From: Tritrichomonas musculus
Taxonomy: Eukaryota > Parabasalia > Tritrichomonadida > Tritrichomonadidae
Direction of reading: 5' to 3'
NCBI GenBank assembly: GCA_039105265.1
Contig: JAPFFF010000002.1
Location: forward strand, 6,820,001-6,884,000
DNA length: 64,000 nt
In this document: in pieces, positions 22,233-32,017 of the stretch
How the letters are laid out: each line of letters starts with the position of its first letter
How positions within the stretch are numbered: the stretch's first letter is position 1
Translations under genes and position numbers: made by a program
Notes under the pieces: generated by a model
Database searches by the model: none
Told to the model about the DNA's origin: nothing
Seen by the model: only the letters and a program-made list of their open reading frames with translations

Positions 22233-25202
22233 ATGAATGAATCGATTTCAGAATCAGAATCAAATATTTCGAAAGATAAAATACATGCAGATGAAACAGA
22301 TATAGTAATTGTTGCCGAAAATCGAGGTAATCAACTTCAGCAAATAAATGATTCATTACAAAAAGATAATAATAAACTTCGAGCTCAATTTGATGAAGCA
22401 GTACGAATAGTTAAAAAAGTCGACGACATTCATCATAAAAATATTTCTTTATCAAATGAAATCCGAGAATTAAAATCGCAAAAAGAAGATCTTGAAAGGC
22501 GTCTTCAAATACAATTTGACATAAACGAAGAATTAAATATCAAATTAGCTGATCAAAAAGCAGCTCTTCATGAACAAAGGCGAAATGACATTGCGGCCTT
22601 ACAAAACGAGCTGAAAAACTCAGAAAATCAATCCAAACTTTTAAACGATGATTTTTCACTCAAAATTAGTCAAATTGAAGAAGAGAAAGAAAAACTTAAA
22701 ATAGAACTCAAAATCCAACAAAATACAATCACTCGCTTAATTGATTCAGCTTCACATTATTTTGAATTATCATTTGATTCTGCTGAAAAAGTAATCACAT
22801 TTTTAAATCGACCACCATTAACAGTTAATGAAGCCAAATCCGCTATTCAAGCGTCATCAACAAAAACAGCCAAAGACGAAGAGATTGAAAAAGTTGAAAA
22901 AAAGAATTCAAAAGTTCTCAAAAAGTTGAATGAAGCCAATATTCAAATTGCCTCTTTAAAAGCCGAATTGAGTCAAGCCGACAAAGACCAAAAAAGCATT
23001 GAACAGAATTACAAAAAAAAGATTTCACAACTCAAATCAAAAATCCAGCAAATTAACGAAGACAACCAAATGAACGAAGAAGACCACAGCCATCAAGTCC
23101 TCGTTCTGAACCAGCAGATAGAGTCACTTCAAACGACGATACAAAATTTGAAAGATTTACAAAACAAAGAGCAAAATACAAAGCCTGCTCAAATTATTGA
23201 AATTCAGCCAACTCAGCCAGCAAACAATGACGATGCCAATAATCCGCAAATTGAAGCTTTCGAAGCTGAAGTCGATTCTTTGAAGCAGAAGAACAACGAG
23301 CTGGATTCGATTAACAAAAAGCAAGAAATTAAAATTGGTGAGATGACCGATAGAATTCAAAAGTTGGAGGATTCTATCGATGCATTGAAAAAGGACTACA
23401 ATAGAGCATTCAATGACTTGGCCGCTTTGAATCTGATTCACGATTCAACAACAAAAGAGGTCGAAACACTGCGTCAGATCCTTCACACAAAAAAGAGCAC
23501 CGAAAGCGTGATAAGCAAAAAGACGAAGAAAATAGAAAACTTGAAAGAACAAGTGTACAAACTAAATGAACAATTGAAGATAAAGAAGGAGAAGGACGAA
23601 AATGAAAGAATGCAAAATGAGGAAGAAAAATTGAATTACCAAAATCAAGTCGTTCAACTCAAAAAGGAGAACGGCCAATTACACTCACAAATATTTGAAT
23701 TAACAGAAAAAGTTAATAGTCTCACAAGTGATCTGAACTTTAACACAACCAGTGCTAATGCTAGTGCTCCAATAACCGCTCCCAGTTGTATTCAAAAAGT
23801 GCCAGAAAATGACTCTGAAATTCCGATGAAAATTCGCCAACTTCAGAAAAATTGCAAGTCAAAATTGGAGTCTATTCAAAAAGAGAAAGATGAAGTGATG
23901 ACTCAAAAAGAAGAGCTTGAAAAGCAGTTTTCTGATTTCATGCTCAAACTTTCATCTATCGTCTTGTCAAAACCGTTTTTGGAAGATAATCAAGAAGAGT
24001 TGATTACATCAATAATTGAATTGAAAAATTCAAACGATTCTTTCAAACAACAGAATTTAATTCTATCGTCCATTGTCAACCACATGATCAACACGTTCCA
24101 CTTCTCACAGTCAGGTGACACATCTGTCCTCATTCCCGACATTGACAACTTTTCAAGCGAATTTGAAAGGAAGAAGAATATATTGAAAAAGCGGAAGTTT
24201 TTGATAGAGAAGCTTCAAAAAGTTCTCTCTCAAAAAGATGAATCAATTGAAATGCTCGAGTTGAGAATTAAAAAGTTCGAGGAACAAGAGTTGCAACTCG
24301 AAGAGTCAATTCGAAATTACCAACAAGAAAATCAGAAAATGAACCGTTTGATTCAATCTCAAGAATCCCAAATTTCTAATTTTGACAAAATCCAATCTGA
24401 CAATGAAACAGCAAGTCAGAAACACTACAATGAGGCCTTGATTGAGTGGAAGCAGACAGAGCATTCCTATCGTGAATCGATCTCAAATTTGACAATGAAA
24501 AACGACGAACTTGAAATTCAAATTTCAAAGCTGAATGAGGTGAATAAGCAATTGAAATTGAAAATTCACAACCATAAAGCAAAAATCCTCTCAATGAAAC
24601 TCCAAAACGATGAGTTGGCTAAAAATTTCAATGAAAAAAAAATTGAATTAGATAATCAATATCTGAACGAAAAAAATAGTTATGAAGAAACGGTCAAAAA
24701 TTTGCAAAATAAATTAGAAGAACAAAGATTGGATATCGAAAAATTAGCTAAGCAACTCTCTTGCTCGAAAAATAAAGTAAAGACACTGAAATGTGATATG
24801 AAAAATGCTAAAGAGCAACAGACAATTTTTCAGCGAAGTTTGGAGGAACAGCGTTCCCAACTTGAAAGAGAAAAGCAATTAATTGTCGGAAGTGCTAAAG
24901 CTCAAACGTTATTTGTAGAAAATGAGTTCGCATCTAAACTTGATGAAAGAATTAATCATTGGGAAAAGGAAAAAAAGAAAATATTCTCATATGTTGCGGA
25001 TCAATTTCGCCAGTTCTTCAATCCAATAGATGTTATCGATGAGGTTAGTTTCAAAAACGTGATTGCAAATGTTAAGCAAGAATTGATCAAGCTTCAATCA
25101 ATGGAAATTGAAATTCGAAGGCTTGTCGGAGCACAGTCAAATCAGAGAACAGAAGACGCGGTAGCCCAGATTGTCATCGGGCAAGATGATTTATATTATT
25201 GA
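22233..25202 (+). CDS. Long coiled-coil protein, cytoskeletal type
   Basis: I start at the ATG at 22233 (MNESISESESNISKD), giving 989 residues; the frame continues upstream but has no ATG. Nearly the whole protein is heptad-repeat coiled coil rich in Glu, Lys, Gln and Leu, from about residue 30 to 950. Short breaks lie near residue 200 (SASHYFELSFDSAEKVITFLNRPP) and near 600-650 (a helical non-coil segment with IVNHMINTFHF). The C-terminal 60 residues form a compact end with VADQFRQFFNPIDVIDEVSF. Such proteins occur in trichomonad basal-body and costa structures and in golgin-like tethers; nothing here decides which. No membrane segment, no motor domain. Confidence 0.88.
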   Translation: MNESISESESNISKDKIHADETDIVIVAENRGNQLQQINDSLQKDNNKLRAQFDEAVRIVKKVDDIHHKNISLSNEIRELKSQKEDLERRLQIQFDINEELNIKLADQKAALHEQRRNDIAALQNELKNSENQSKLLNDDFSLKISQIEEEKEKLKIELKIQQNTITRLIDSASHYFELSFDSAEKVITFLNRPPLTVNEAKSAIQASSTKTAKDEEIEKVEKKNSKVLKKLNEANIQIASLKAELSQADKDQKSIEQNYKKKISQLKSKIQQINEDNQMNEEDHSHQVLVLNQQIESLQTTIQNLKDLQNKEQNTKPAQIIEIQPTQPANNDDANNPQIEAFEAEVDSLKQKNNELDSINKKQEIKIGEMTDRIQKLEDSIDALKKDYNRAFNDLAALNLIHDSTTKEVETLRQILHTKKSTESVISKKTKKIENLKEQVYKLNEQLKIKKEKDENERMQNEEEKLNYQNQVVQLKKENGQLHSQIFELTEKVNSLTSDLNFNTTSANASAPITAPSCIQKVPENDSEIPMKIRQLQKNCKSKLESIQKEKDEVMTQKEELEKQFSDFMLKLSSIVLSKPFLEDNQEELITSIIELKNSNDSFKQQNLILSSIVNHMINTFHFSQSGDTSVLIPDIDNFSSEFERKKNILKKRKFLIEKLQKVLSQKDESIEMLELRIKKFEEQELQLEESIRNYQQENQKMNRLIQSQESQISNFDKIQSDNETASQKHYNEALIEWKQTEHSYRESISNLTMKNDELEIQISKLNEVNKQLKLKIHNHKAKILSMKLQNDELAKNFNEKKIELDNQYLNEKNSYEETVKNLQNKLEEQRLDIEKLAKQLSCSKNKVKTLKCDMKNAKEQQTIFQRSLEEQRSQLEREKQLIVGSAKAQTLFVENEFASKLDERINHWEKEKKKIFSYVADQFRQFFNPIDVIDEVSFKNVIANVKQELIKLQSMEIEIRRLVGAQSNQRTEDAVAQIVIGQDDLYY

Positions 25203-25974
25203 TTTTGTTTTTTACACAATTTTTTTTATAATTTATTAAAATAGATATTATAATTGTTATTATTTTGCTTTAATATTTGTATCTATTTCGTTTTTTGAAT
25301 CATCAGCGATGTGCCGTACTTGAAGATTTTTTTATGTTTTTTCAAAATATGGCTTTAAAGCCATTTTTATAGAATATTTCAACATTTTCTGAATCTGAGT
25401 TTTAACCAAATTCAAAATAACCTGAATCTGAGCTTTATTTGAATTTTTGGAAATAAAAGAATAATATTTAGAGGACTGTAAGCGAGAAAATGCTTTAAGG
25501 TATTCTTTTATTTCAAAATTGTGAGAAGCGAGAAAATACTTTAAGGTACAAATCCAGTTCGTTAATAATTTGACCTAGAGACCGTTAAATATTTGTGAGA
25601 AGTCCCTCATCTGAAAAAGTCGAACGATTCTGAGTAAACGCATGATAGTGTCAGATTTCGACTTTTTCATATGTTTACAATTAGTTTTATTATTAATTAT
25701 CATATATTAATAAATATATTGGACCTTTTTATAAAAAGAAATTTTTTTTGCGATAAAGTATACTTTTTAGCGAAAATGATCACTTTTTCATAAAAAAAGA
25801 ACTTTTTCACTTAAACAAATGAATCTATATATCTTAAAAATAAACTGATAAAACATAATTTATAACAACTAAAATATATTATATGCTTGTCTAGAATCAT
25901 ATAACATTGGTTTTAAATAATAATTCTAATTGCTTTGCGTTTTTGTGAAAAAATAAAGGGGTAGAATAGATATA
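25203..25974. other. Spacer with one end of a TTAA element
   Basis: Downstream of the coiled-coil gene. A copy of agcgagaaaa-t-gctttaaggta occurs twice (about 25467 and 25527). The second runs into the TTAA-GGTACAAATCC terminus described separately. No gene. Confidence 0.4.
25545..25690. mobile_element. Isolated terminus of a GGTACAAATCC/TTAA element
   Basis: TTAA at 25541-25544 is followed by GGTACAAATCCAGTTCGTTA. Over about 130 bp this resembles, inverted, the right end of the element at 45798-47512, sharing the landmarks tttgacct, agtgtcagatttcgac-like text and the same order. No matching right end is found downstream. The 12.4-kb transposon begins at 25975 and may have removed or displaced the rest. 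Confidence 0.6.
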
Positions 25975-26017
25975 ACACTGTTATGGTGAAGTGACCATCA
26001 CAGTATTCAAAAATAAT

Positions 26018-26140
26018 AACTTTTTGATAAATGTAATAAGAACTTTTTGATAAATGTAATAAGAACTTTTTGATAAATGTAATAAGAACTTTTTGATAAA
26101 TGTAATAAGAACTTTTTGATAAATGTAATAAGAACTTTTT
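26018..26140 (+). repeat. Subterminal 23-bp tandem repeat, left end of the MULE
   Basis: Five tandem copies of aactttttgataaatgtaat-aag at exactly 23-bp spacing, mirrored in inverted orientation at 38270-38350. Arrays of short repeats next to the tips are common transposase-binding sites. Confidence 0.88.
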
Positions 26141-27612
26141 ATGAAATTAAATTTTAGATTGATAATTATACCGAAATGAAACTATTATTGAATATAGCGA
26201 CATAATTACAATAATATTCTTGAAGTTACTGGTATTTTTCTCTAATTTAAGCTTGATATTCAAAATTGGTAATAATTAATATGGAAATCTTCAAAAAGAT
26301 ATATTATCCACAAAACTAATTTCTCAAAAAGATAATAAAATATACAGCAAGCGCCCCTATGACCATATTAAAACCAGATTAAATAATAATATGTAATGTA
26401 TTGCCAAAAAAACAGTATAAAATACGTTACTTTTATTAAAGATAATAATATTGACACTAATGGCTACTCCCTGAATTCCAAATCTAGCAGAAAATTTATA
26501 ATTAAAATTATTTCGAAAAACAAACTTTCATTTAATCAACCTATGTCTCATTTTTTTAAAAAAAATAAGCTCATAAAAGAAAAATTAGATTTTTAAACAG
26601 TTGGCGTATCCTTTTAAAATGTATTGATTTAATATTAAATTATATTACTGAGAAAAAGTCGAATAAATTTCTGTAAAAACAGTTAGTTCAAATAAATTTG
26701 TACAAATAAGATGAAAAAAATGATTAATTGAGATTTTAAAATACTACATTGAAATAATTCTGAAACCATGTTGCTATAAATTAAAAAATAAAAAAAAAAA
26801 ACTATTCATATTTATTAAAACTTTAGGATTTTACTAGCATTTTTTTTAATATCTTATAATATTGTAAGATATCCTACAATAATTAAATATTTGAATTTTT
26901 TCTTAATTTTTTCAAAATTTGTTAAAGCTCTCACAATTTTAGTTAAATATTAATTATTCCAATATTTTTATTTTTAATCTATTAAAATATCAAATGTTCA
27001 TAAAAATAATATTCAATAAGTAATTTATTCATTTAAATTGTGTTTGGTCTTTTCTATGTGGTATAGTATAAATTTTAAAGTTTGCTTTTGAAAAGAGAGT
27101 AGATATGCTAATTGTGTTATGCTGTAAACAACTCCGAGCACCTTTAACGACCTTCAAAGACCTTCCATAAACTTCCCCAGAATGACCTTTGAGAATATAT
27201 GTAAACAAACCAAACTTTTTAATTTTTTATCCTATATTTTAATAATAATAAAGTTACTGAAATTATCAATATTAAACATATTATTGATGATTTATATGAA
27301 TATATAAATACCAATGACGTTGAATAGGTAAATGATATTCTTAAACAGTTACCTGTTAATAAACAACAAATGAATACTCAATTAAAGATATCTAGAATTG
27401 AGTATTGAAGGGTTGAAGTTAAGATTGGAATCAAATTTTTAATGTCTGATTAAGCGTAAAAAGAATTATTTTTGCGATTGATTGATCATGATAAATGTAA
27501 AAGACATGTTATTTTATGAAAAAGAAATGAATAAACATGATGCACAACCAGATAGCCAACAAATTTTTTTTGCAAATTGAAATACTGTATAATTGTTTTA
27601 CAGATAAAGTAA
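26141..27612 (+). pseudogene. Decayed coding sequence inside the MULE, left of the hAT element
   Basis: AT-rich DNA with protein-like remnants on the plus strand, for example IIDDLYEYINTNDVE near 27276 and a stretch ending FTDKVTD just before the hAT insertion. After the hAT target duplication the same frame seems to resume with DVDPEADYKSCFRDNPV. The original cargo gene is not recognised. Confidence 0.4.
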
Positions 27613-27620
27613 CTGATGTT

Positions 27621-30600
27621 TAATCATGCGATTTGGGTGAATTTGGGTAACAAAATTTTACCCAACCATTCAATTCTTACCCAGTATTCAAAAAGTTGTT
27701 TTTTTATAAACGTAAATTTGCACCTTATATTGACATATATTAAATTTTAAAAATTGTTTTATTATGTAGTGTTTTAAAATTAAATCAATTAATTACCAAG
27801 AAAATAATATATAATTGTACATTATCATTTTTAAAATAAAGTATTCTTTTATTTTAAAAATTCAAGTATTATTTTTAAATATTAATATAATAAAAAAATT
27901 CAGTTTTTTTAAAAAATTTGGTGTAACCGGTTTTACTAAGATATAAAATATGAAATAAGGTATAAAGTTCAAAATATTAAGCAATGATTTTTTTTATTTT
28001 ATGGTATTTTCAGTATCTTAAAATGGAATTGTTCATGCAATTAAATAAATGACTCATATAATTTATAATAATAATATGATTAACACTATTATAAATTCAA
28101 CTCAAATTTGGATAATCAGACGAATAATATAATATTCATTATTCATATCTCTTAAAAAAATAAAAAGAAAAAAGAAAATAACAAAAAGAATTATAAAAAA
28201 ATTTATAAAAAACAATTCTGTGCTAGTATTATGAAGGTATATGAGTTAAAAGAGTAAAAGGAAATAAATGATAAAATGATTCAATCGAAAGGAGTTTCTA
28301 AAAATAATTAAATGAGAAGTTTTTTTAATTTTGTGCTAATCCAACCTGTAAAAAAGAAAGAAATCTAAACAATTTCATATAGTTAAAATTAATCTAGCAT
28401 CTAGAAATTGTTTCGTGCTGTTTAATCTTCTAGGAGTATGAATAAGTCTTTGACGTTTAATAGTTCTCTCACAGCTAGCTTCTGATAAAGCAGAGTTAAT
28501 TAATCTTAAAGCAATGTCTGCTATATCTTCCCAGCCAGAAATTGTATTTCTGATTTGGGTCCAAGAAAAATCTTCTTTAGAATTAGTCATAAATGAAAAT
28601 ATTTCTTTCTCACAGTCCATGTATAAGTTGAAATTTTGAATGCAATCATCAATTTTTTTTCTTGGAACTTCTGCTAGTTCTAATAAGGTTTCTAATGTCT
28701 TTTTGGCACTGTTTAAGTAGTTCACGAATTCATGATCAGTGGTAGTTGAATCTTCACTTCCATCAGGTATTGAAGCTTCTTCAGGTGTTTCTTCTTCTGG
28801 CTCAGAATAAAATTCGCTATCAGTAGTAGATGATTCATCAAGAGTTTCGACATCTTTCCCGTCTTCAGTCATAATAATATCTTCTGCATCAGGCGAATAA
28901 ATATAATTGCTCTCATCATCGCCATCTGGTGGAAGGTCAGCATTGAAATAAGATGAGCTATCAACGTCAGGGTTTCTTCTTTTAATGTTTCTAATTCTGA
29001 AATCTGATCGACCGTTTCTGGTAAAGCAATAGGCAAGCGCCCATAGACCACCTTCTTTAGAACATAAAGTATAGTTCCGTAATGAGTAAGCGAGACTTTT
29101 TGCGTATCTGTTTTCGTTTTTATCTAAATCGAATAATGCATTAATTGCTCTTTCGAGGAGCAGAAATGCCGATTGAAACTTTGTTTTTGGATTTTCGAAT
29201 TTTCCTACTAATGATTTTAGTATTGCTAATGCTTTTTTTAAATCTTGAAATTCATCGATTGGTATATCATCAACTATTTCTTTTATAATATCGGCACGGT
29301 TAAGAATAAAATGAACAATATTGTAGTCGTATATCCATCTGGTGTCGCAATGAGCTGGGCATAAAGCCCCAATATCTAAATAATTTTCTCTGCATAAATT
29401 TGAGATTTCATGTAACCGTTTAACAATATTATTGAGTTCTGGATTTCTTTCTGTGCAAGTTGTATATGCTCTGTGTACTCGATGACATAAACAAGGAACA
29501 TAAATGATCTTTTTAATATTAGGAATTTGTTTATGGTATAATGAGAATCTCCATTTCGGACTGAAAGCTTTTTTCTGTGCTGTGTTTCCGTCGCAGACTA
29601 CTGTTCCTATATCGATTTTAGTGAGATTGAGTGATTGAAAACCTTTCATAATACTAGCAACATAATGAACTGCTTTCCCTCCTTCCATTCGAATTGTATC
29701 GAATGGATAGGAGGGAAGATCTGTAAATGGTGATTCCAAAACGAAATGCAAATTTTGATAATTAGCTGTTTTTCCTTCATCTAGAGCTAAAGAAACGTAT
29801 GGTAATTCTTCGAATTTCTGTAATATTTTTCTGTGTTTTTGAAATGCTACATTGATAAATATTTGTCTGAGTTTATCTCTTCGTAAATGTTTGAATGCTC
29901 TTTTAGCTTTTTGATAAGGATTGTTAAGATCATAAAGAGATATTCCGTATGCTATAAATTTGATCGCTAACTGATAAAAATCATCTGAACTTAATACATC
30001 TAAAGCAAGGTTATGTTTTCCTGTGAACATCGCCATATCTTCATAAAGCGAATCTTCTGTTAAGTTAAATAAATGACCTTTCGGGCTGCTACTTGAAAAG
30101 AATTGGTCAAATGATGGGCTTAAACATGGAATTCCAGGAGAGCAAACGTGTTCATGGGTCTGGAGCCAATTCTTATAGTGATCTTCACGAACGGGTTTCA
30201 TTGAGCACCAACAGCGAACGCCATCAGCATTTAACAATGTTTCAATGCATCGAACTGAATAATGAGTTTTGTCAATCTTGAGCTTTTCATATCTGTGAAT
30301 TTCTCCTCTTTCTAGATCTGGATATGTAACAATCCTGCTAACAGGTTGTGTGTTTTGGTCAGCCATCTGAACAATGAACTATAAAAAATGAAATAAAACA
30401 CTGATTAGAATTTAACCTTGATTTGACCTTTCTTGCCACTGGTTAAATCTATTGAATTTATTGGGTTAAATTACCAGCTAACCCAATGACCTAAAAAGGC
30501 CAAATTTTCAGAAGAATATGGTTAAATAATTAACCTTTTGGGTTTTGGGTAATTTACCCAAACAAAGCTATTTAAAATTATTTACCGTATATAAATAAAT

Positions 30601-30817
30601 AAATACTCTTTTTTAATATAAATATATCGTTCAATTTTGAATTAATTAATAAAATTATTAGAAAAATATGATATTTACTATTAATAAAATATAAAAAAAG
30701 TTATTTTTTTAATTATTTCTGAATGTATTGAAATATTTTTACCCAAATATGCTTACCCAATGGGTAGGGTTAAAAAAACAATAACCCAATAGAATTTGGG
30801 TAAAAAACGCATGATTA
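27621..30817 (-). mobile_element. hAT transposon with perfect 8-bp target duplication, nested in the MULE
   Basis: The inverted ends TAATCATGCG (27621-27630) and CGCATGATTA (30808-30817) are bracketed by the 8-bp direct repeat CTGATGTT (27613-27620 and 30818-30825). An 8-bp duplication is diagnostic of hAT elements. Subterminal TTGGGTAA/TTACCCAA motifs recur in both orientations near both ends (27637-27700, 30455-30800). The element carries one uninterrupted transposase gene, so it looks whole, and by its clean target duplication it is young. Removing it and one CTGATGTT rejoins an older coding-like sequence. Confidence 0.93.
28375..30366 (-). CDS. hAT-family transposase
   Basis: 663 residues from an ATG at 30366, the only gene of the nested hAT element. 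An N-terminal Cys/His region (CWCSMKPVREDHYKNWLQTH, about residues 52-71) may be a divergent BED-like zinc finger for DNA binding. The RNase-H-like core shows LALDEG (about 193), VVCDGN (about 257), CLCHRVHRAY (about 292, the hAT CxxH) and CDTRW (about 341). An acidic insert of about 70 residues follows near 470-540. The C-terminal dimerisation motif reads SEASCERTIKRQRLIHTPRR (about 629), close to the hAT consensus. There are no internal stops, so activity is possible. It would cut and paste TAATCATGCG-ended elements. Confidence 0.9.
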   Translation of the reverse strand: MADQNTQPVSRIVTYPDLERGEIHRYEKLKIDKTHYSVRCIETLLNADGVRCWCSMKPVREDHYKNWLQTHEHVCSPGIPCLSPSFDQFFSSSSPKGHLFNLTEDSLYEDMAMFTGKHNLALDVLSSDDFYQLAIKFIAYGISLYDLNNPYQKAKRAFKHLRRDKLRQIFINVAFQKHRKILQKFEELPYVSLALDEGKTANYQNLHFVLESPFTDLPSYPFDTIRMEGGKAVHYVASIMKGFQSLNLTKIDIGTVVCDGNTAQKKAFSPKWRFSLYHKQIPNIKKIIYVPCLCHRVHRAYTTCTERNPELNNIVKRLHEISNLCRENYLDIGALCPAHCDTRWIYDYNIVHFILNRADIIKEIVDDIPIDEFQDLKKALAILKSLVGKFENPKTKFQSAFLLLERAINALFDLDKNENRYAKSLAYSLRNYTLCSKEGGLWALAYCFTRNGRSDFRIRNIKRRNPDVDSSSYFNADLPPDGDDESNYIYSPDAEDIIMTEDGKDVETLDESSTTDSEFYSEPEEETPEEASIPDGSEDSTTTDHEFVNYLNSAKKTLETLLELAEVPRKKIDDCIQNFNLYMDCEKEIFSFMTNSKEDFSWTQIRNTISGWEDIADIALRLINSALSEASCERTIKRQRLIHTPRRLNSTKQFLDARLILTI

Positions 30818-30825
30818 CTGATGTT

Positions 30826-32017
30826 GATCCAGAAGCAGACTATAAATCATGTTTTAGAGATAATCCTGTTTAATTTACCGAATTTGCTCCAAATATCCTT
30901 TAGAAAAGAAAAAATCTAATGTTGGAGGAAAATATAGGAATACATAATATGAAGATTGGTATAAGAAAGCCCATGTAACTAGAATTCACGTTATAAAAAT
31001 GAATATGTTAACTTTATATTTGGTAGTATTAATGATTTTATTTAAGGGCATATTTGAACATATCAACGAAAAAAACATTTAAAAAAAGTTGTATAATGAA
31101 TAAAATCAATTCAGATGATTCTCCAGAATATTAAATAGACCAAGATAAAGATAGATATCATATTAAAGGTTTAAAAAATGACATCCATTTTTAACAAATA
31201 TGCCACATTTATTGTGAACTATCATTTTGAATGTGGTCCAAGGATGGGAGCCCTTGGAATAGCTGGAGCCAAACGAGTTGTAAATGAGATTGGTTCGAAG
31301 CTGCGAAGGCGGAGAAATGTAGAGACTACTGCCTATACTATACTACTCGAGGTAATAAACAAATTTGTCAGGAATCCAAGTATTTTTGAACTGATTCATT
31401 TGTGGATGAAGAAATATTAACGTAATTGTCACGCATAAAAGTCTCTGAACTGGAATTCAACCACTGCTTAATAAATATCATTACTACACTTAAATGATAG
31501 AAAAAATGGCAACATGATGTAGTAAATTTGTGTTAAAATTCAATTAAATATCATGAAACAACAAGAATGGTAATATCTTGGTTCAAATCAGACAATGTAA
31601 TGATCAATTTATTGGAAAGTGTGCTAAAAAAATTCTAAATGAGTAAAAATCATTTATTTTGAAGAAAAATATTCCAAAAAAGGTATAGTTTCAATCAAAA
31701 AATCAGTTGTTGAAGTTACAATTGATTTATGTAGAAATACTTATACAAGTATGCTCAAAATGTAAATCTCAAACTTTGATGAACTAAATTAAAAAAAAAA
31801 TTTCATATAATTAAACGGTTTCTCTGTTTTATGTATATCATCAATTTAGTTTATTCTTAAAAAAAAAGAAATAATAAATGTATTATTTAATTTAAAAATA
31901 AATTTAACATAATTTACATAGCTTGGTGATGTATTATATTATATTTTATACAAGTTACGTTTATAATTTTAGAAGGTTTATTATTTAAAAACCGTTTAAC
32001 ATTTTTTAATTTTATTT
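30826..32017 (+). pseudogene. Decayed coding sequence between hAT element and MULE transposase
   Basis: Continuation of the sequence interrupted by the hAT element. A short frame at 31178-31420 includes YHFECGPRMGALGIAGAKRV and RRRRNVETTAYTILLEVINK, which is protein-like but unrecognised; other frames are broken. The last 200 bp before 32018 are AT-rich and should hold the transposase promoter. Confidence 0.4.

Noticed and set aside
23157-23441. Minus-strand frame opposite the coiled-coil gene
   Set aside because: Antisense shadow of a Gln/Glu/Lys-rich sequence.
26396-26596. 66-codon plus-strand frame in the MULE left part
   Set aside because: AT-rich Lys/Asn/Ile composition, no recognised motif, chance length for this base composition.
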